Source: Picocystis sp. L7 (taxonomy: Eukaryota > Chlorophyta > Picocystophyceae > Picocystales > Picocystaceae). From it: DNA of 64,000 nt. This document shows, in pieces, positions 60,607 to 64,000 of the stretch. The position numbers and the translations under genes are program-made. How positions within the stretch are numbered: position 1 is the first letter of the stretch; each line of letters opens with the position of its first letter. The stretch lies in the NCBI GenBank assembly GCA_020975725.1, contig QXJR01000003.1, positions 124,001-188,000 on the forward strand. Direction: 5' to 3'. Below the pieces are notes generated by a model, which was not told where the DNA came from, did not search any database, and saw only the letters and a list, made by a program, of their open reading frames with translations.

Positions 60607-62046
60607 ATGGCGTGGGAAGGATCCATGGCACTGCGTGGATGCGCCGTTGGGGTCGACGCCGTGCGTCCTGGAGGAAGAACGGGTCGACGTCCAGGCACCA
60701 GACACGGTCGTTTGGATGTGCTCAAGTGCAGAGCCACGTCAGAACCAAGGCGAAAGAACGGGAGGGAATCCATATGCGTGGTTGGCGGAGGCTTCGGTGG
60801 CCTCCTGACCGCTCTGAAGCTCGATTCCTTGCTCTGGCCAGACGGGAAACCAAACATCGTGCTGGTAAACCGAGAAGAGAGGTTCCTGTTCAAGCCATTG
60901 ATGTACGATTATCTCACTGGGGAGTGTGATGTGGCCGAAGTGGCCCCGAGATTCGAAGACTTGCTGGAAGGCACTTCGATCGAGTTTTGCCAAGGTGGAG
61001 TCTCGGGCATGGAGCTGATGCAAGCGACCGGAGAGGGAGTGCTCTCTGTCGGCGAAGGCCAGTCCATCCCGTTCGATCACCTGGTGGTGGCAGTTGGCGC
61101 ATCGACGAGGTTTCCATCGGGTGTGCCAGGTGCCCGCGATCTTGCTCTCCCGTTTAGCACCTTCGAAGATATGATGGAGGTTGAAAGTGCACTGAAAGAA
61201 TTGGAAGGACGACCCGGACCATGCAACGTCACCGTAGCAGGCGGGGGGGTTGCCGGTGTAGAACTGGCATGCGCAGTGGCTTCTTGCCTCAAAAATCGCC
61301 CCAGTACAACGGTCACGCTGGTGTCAGGTTCAGCAGAAATTATGGAGAAGTGCCCTGCCGGACACAGGGAAGCGGCCAAGGTCGAGATGAAGGATCTGGG
61401 AGTGGAGGTATTGGACACTGCAAGGGTACTGTCCGTGGAAGAGGTTGAGGATCACAAGCAGGTGCACATCAGCATCGGAGGCCAAGAGCGGGTGATTGAC
61501 ACGGATTTGCTGCTCTGGACGGTAGGCCAGGCTCCGGCAACTGGCGACCTGGGTGGAAGCTATGTGTTCCCAGTGAACGAAAGAGGCTCCATCAAGACAG
61601 ACCAATACCTTCAGGTGGAGGGCCAGTCCAATGTCTTCGCATTGGGCGATGCTTCTTTCCAAACACCCGAAGTTTCTCCTTACATCGCCACAGCCCAAGT
61701 TGCGCTTCAGCAGTCCGATTTCTGCGCTTACAATGTTTGGGCTTCCATGAACGGACGGAAGCTTGTTCCCTTCCGCTACACGCATCTGGGAGATATGATG
61801 ACGCTTGGCCGCAGCACAGCTGCAATTACATTGCCGTTGGGGAGCGGCTTCACCTTGGATGGTATTCCAGCGTCCCTGGGTCGCAAAATTGCCTACGCCA
61901 TCCGTCAGCCCACTCTTAAGCAGCAAGCAAGAGTGGGTCGCGGACTGTTGGAAAGGGAGGGTGGCGAAGTCGGCAAGGCATTGGGTCCCTTGCTGCAACT
62001 GTTTGCTACGGAGGCCAGCAATTTCGTCCAGCAGCGTAGGGCCTGA
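60607..62046 (+). CDS. NDC1: Type II NAD(P)H dehydrogenase, NDC1-like (plastid)
   Basis: 479 residues from ATG 60607; an in-frame ATG at 60466 would add 47 Arg/Lys-rich residues. Two dinucleotide folds: VVGGGFGGLL for FAD (about residue 55) and VAGGGVAGVELA for NAD(P)H (about 205), then the second FAD motif NVFALGDAS. The N-terminus before the first fold is Arg/Gly-rich and almost free of acid, consistent with a transit peptide. The closest family I recognise is NDC1, a single-subunit enzyme that reduces prenylquinones in plant plastoglobules and supports phylloquinone and plastochromanol metabolism. Mitochondrial NDA/NDB-type enzymes are the alternative. Confidence 0.85.
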   Translation: MAWEGSMALRGCAVGVDAVRPGGRTGRRPGTRHGRLDVLKCRATSEPRRKNGRESICVVGGGFGGLLTALKLDSLLWPDGKPNIVLVNREERFLFKPLMYDYLTGECDVAEVAPRFEDLLEGTSIEFCQGGVSGMELMQATGEGVLSVGEGQSIPFDHLVVAVGASTRFPSGVPGARDLALPFSTFEDMMEVESALKELEGRPGPCNVTVAGGGVAGVELACAVASCLKNRPSTTVTLVSGSAEIMEKCPAGHREAAKVEMKDLGVEVLDTARVLSVEEVEDHKQVHISIGGQERVIDTDLLLWTVGQAPATGDLGGSYVFPVNERGSIKTDQYLQVEGQSNVFALGDASFQTPEVSPYIATAQVALQQSDFCAYNVWASMNGRKLVPFRYTHLGDMMTLGRSTAAITLPLGSGFTLDGIPASLGRKIAYAIRQPTLKQQARVGRGLLEREGGEVGKALGPLLQLFATEASNFVQQRRA

Positions 62047-62193
62047 GGGCTCTTCTTTTCGTGCCTCAAATAAACCGCGTCGTTCGATATTTTCGGATCG
62101 CCTAGGGTCATTGATCGAGGCGTGCACGAGCCTATGTGTTTGCGACCTCCTCTTCCGCGACATCGACCGTTACGCCTTGGACGTTCCTGCGTT

Positions 62194-62361
62194 TCATCCG
62201 TCGCAGAGGAAGCATAGCGAGCAGCAGCAGACGCAGCATCCTCCGCATCCGCAGTCGTTCATTGCGTCCAAGCACCCGTTTTCTTCGAATCGATCGTCGA
62301 AGGGATCGTTCAGCAGCCTGGACATTTGTTTTGCGCCGATGGGTGGGTTTCCTTCTTCCAT
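62194..62361 (-). CDS. Small Cys-rich-tail protein, unknown
   Basis: 55 residues from ATG 62361; the frame is open further upstream to about 62520 without a better start. The C-terminal 22 residues contain ten Cys (MNDCGCGGCCVCCCSLCFLC), preceded by a D-P-F-D-D-R-F motif. The tail could be palmitoylated or bind metal, and resembles in style, not in sequence, CYSTM-type proteins. I recognise no family, and an unseen upstream exon is possible. Confidence 0.35.
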   Translation of the reverse strand: MEEGNPPIGAKQMSRLLNDPFDDRFEENGCLDAMNDCGCGGCCVCCCSLCFLCDG

Positions 62362-62725
62362 CTTCGGTCGGCTATGGCGACCTTCGTGGCGTGGGTCTTC
62401 GTCTCGTCCGTTTCGAAGGAGCACGTTGTGGCATCCACGTGTGCAGTCCGGTTGAATGGAAGGTTTGATGGAGGGGTTTGAAAGGGAAGAGGTGGGTTCG
62501 ATCCTGGGGGACACGTTCACGTCCGACGAGGTGGGTGGTGAATCGTGGCCACCACCGCCTCAACCCACGAGGAGGCCAGTGGAAATGGAAAGGAATCCAT
62601 GCCAGCAGGATCGACGGGATGGAACGTCAACAGGAATAAGAATGAATCGTTACTAGGCACAGGAATGGGAACGACGGAATATCATGGACATCCACGAACC
62701 GTCCTCCAGGGCGATTTATTCTCCA
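62362..62725. other. Spacer between the Cys-rich ORF and FAM136A
   Basis: About 360 bases. Nothing recognised beyond short chance frames. Confidence 0.4.
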
Positions 62726-63160
62726 TCACAGCTTCTTGCACATCTCCTTGATGCGCTTGCCCAATCCTGGGACCTGACTCTCAAAATCTTGTGCACACGT
62801 AGAAATGCATGCCTCCATCCTCTTCTGTGCCTCCTGAAGCTGCGAGTCACTGGGCTCCGCCGGGAGCTTCTCTCGTGAAACGTCCTGGCAACGCACAGCA
62901 CAGCGCTGAAGCCTCTGCTGAAAATCTCCAAGTTCGTGGTTGACCACGGCTTCCATCCTCTGCACCTTCTCCGAACACGACTGCACGCACGACTGCAAAT
63001 CCGTCTGGTTCTTCGCAGTGTCGCAACACGCTGCACTGCACTTGAAGGCTTCCTTCTGGAGTGGGCGGCTCACAGTACGATCGAGGTCCTCCGACAACGT
63101 CTCCAGCGCCTGAAGCATCCCGTACGTTCGCGTCGCGTCAGTCTCTCCTTCGATTTCCAT
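62726..63160 (-). CDS. FAM136A-family twin-CxxxC mitochondrial protein
   Basis: 144 residues from ATG 63160; a stop codon lies directly upstream in frame. The pattern of paired Cys-x3-Cys helices (KCSAACC, SCVQSC, RCAVRC, ACISTC) within a fully helical protein, plus HELGDFQQRL, matches FAM136A. Such proteins are imported into the mitochondrial intermembrane space by the MIA oxidative relay. The precise role is not known. A short N-terminal leader is consistent with lack of a cleaved presequence. Confidence 0.85.
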   Translation of the reverse strand: MEIEGETDATRTYGMLQALETLSEDLDRTVSRPLQKEAFKCSAACCDTAKNQTDLQSCVQSCSEKVQRMEAVVNHELGDFQQRLQRCAVRCQDVSREKLPAEPSDSQLQEAQKRMEACISTCAQDFESQVPGLGKRIKEMCKKL

Positions 63161-63353
63161 TCAGCGCAGCAAGTACTCATTCAACGCTCCTACCTTGCGA
63201 ATGGCTTCGGCTTTGGCCTCCATCGCGATTGTCCACTTGGAGGACTTTCCCACCACCACGAAATGAGGCAGGGCATAGGGGGTGAGGAACCAATGCCGAC
63301 TGTATCAGATTCCCAAGGGCACCTGCGGCAGGACCATGGACGCTTCGATACTG

Positions 63354-64000
63354 TTACAGGCGCAGCGTACCACCTGCGTATGTCGATCCCACCAGGCACT
63401 GTGCGTGGTGAACGACGTGATGGACCGCGACCTTCCAAGCCTCGTCTTCGATCCCTGTGCGAAGAGCCCAACGGAGCAGAAGGCGGAGTTTCTCCAGGTT
63501 TTTCCCCACCAGTTGGTCGCAGACATCGCACATCACCTTCTGGAAGACGTCTACTTGGAACACGTACTCTTCCAATCTACCTTCTGATAGAAGAACGAAG
63601 ATCGTCTCACATCTACTTTCCAATTCACTCTTGAGGGAAACCCATGGTTCCGTCACCACAGACTCTGACCAAAAGACAGATTGGGCCTTCACCAGTGAAT
63701 CTTCGACAGAGCCGCTATCATTCCCCTCAAAAAGCCTCGTGCGAATGACGCGACGACTGTGCGTGTACGTTGCCTTGACTTCTTTCTGAATGTCTTTTGG
63801 TAGTTCCGCAAAAACTGTTGGATCCACCTGTGTGAATGTCATGGGATTCTCCATCCTGCTGGGAAGTTCACTTCTGGCAGTGTTGATAGGAGATTTAGCT
63901 TTTGATCGAGGTGACTTTCGCGCCTTTGGCGGGCTCTTTCTAGGGACTTTGTCTTTGGATTGCTGTGGGACTCTGTGCATTTGGTAGGCGCGCTCCAACT
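63354..64000 (-). CDS. REV1: C-terminal part of DNA polymerase REV1 (partial, 5' end outside window)
   Basis: At least 214 residues, entering from the right edge and stopping at 63354. A basic Ser/Pro/Lys-rich segment (SPPKARKSPRSKAKS) is followed by a ubiquitin-binding UBM motif (FTQVDPTVFAELPKDIQKEV, about 60 residues in). The C-terminal REV1 helical domain follows, ending DQLVGKNLEKLRLLLRW...YAGGTLRL. Its length and end resemble the REV1 interaction domain that binds REV7 and other Y-family polymerases. REV1 inserts dC opposite abasic sites and organises translesion synthesis. Only one UBM is seen, where animals have two; a second could lie outside the window. Confidence 0.82.
   Translation of the reverse strand, partial: LERAYQMHRVPQQSKDKVPRKSPPKARKSPRSKAKSPINTARSELPSRMENPMTFTQVDPTVFAELPKDIQKEVKATYTHSRRVIRTRLFEGNDSGSVEDSLVKAQSVFWSESVVTEPWVSLKSELESRCETIFVLLSEGRLEEYVFQVDVFQKVMCDVCDQLVGKNLEKLRLLLRWALRTGIEDEAWKVAVHHVVHHAQCLVGSTYAGGTLRL

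Noticed and set aside
1-64000. tRNA, rRNA and CRISPR features
   Set aside because: No A/B-box tRNA structure, no conserved rRNA segment and no regularly spaced direct repeats were recognised. A tRNA or snoRNA could still be missed by eye.

Overview
The window is eukaryotic nuclear DNA, most probably from a green alga. It carries plant- or plastid-lineage proteins: a three-FKBP/TPR immunophilin, a bifunctional HisI-HisE enzyme, an RHM-type UDP-glucose 4,6-dehydratase, DXR of the plastid MEP pathway, an NDC1-like NAD(P)H dehydrogenase, a plant-type eIF4B, a MOS1/PRRC2-like protein, a VARICOSE/EDC4 protein and a Mal d 1-associated-type protein. Genes are packed tightly on both strands and are intron-poor; PRP8 is a single 8.8 kb exon. 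The introns I can place are short, lie near the 5' ends of genes and often start with GTGCG. I cannot name the species.

Left third (1-29.3 kb): an unrecognised 3' gene end, then the FKBP gene. Two neighbouring Mutator-like DNA transposons follow: an apparently whole autonomous copy at 2278-6118 with ~0.7 kb terminal inverted repeats, and a 0.7 kb non-autonomous copy at 6133-6848. Next come a spastin-like AAA ATPase, HisIE, a FAR1-like DNA-binding protein, mitochondrial ribosomal protein mL43, a membrane-anchored calycin-like protein, UDP-glucose 4,6-dehydratase, PRP18 and eIF4B (divergent), LSG1, CNOT9, COG1, and a PRRC2/MOS1-like protein.

Middle (29.3-37.5 kb): two gene-poor, A+T-richer islands flank DXR. 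The second holds a decayed TnpB/Fanzor-like nuclease fragment and ends at a probable plastid DUF3181-like gene that is divergent to PRP8.

Right part (37.5-64 kb): PRP8 carries a 564-residue intein whose splicing motifs look intact but whose homing-endonuclease acidic residues look lost. XPB, TRM5, PSF3 (GINS), EDC4, MLH3, a Mal d 1-associated-like protein, NDC1, a small Cys-rich ORF, FAM136A and the C-terminus of REV1 follow. The genes are mostly housekeeping: splicing (PRP8, PRP18), translation and mRNA decay (eIF4B, LSG1, TRM5, mL43, CNOT9, EDC4), DNA replication and repair (PSF3, XPB, MLH3, REV1), trafficking (COG1) and plastid metabolism (DXR, NDC1, HisIE). They form no single pathway.

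Most unusual items: the PRP8 intein, the young MULE with hairpin-rich TIRs placed next to a relative with a similar G-rich 11-bp duplication, helically spaced GGACCGT boxes in three intergenic regions, and the TnpB/Fanzor-like remnant.
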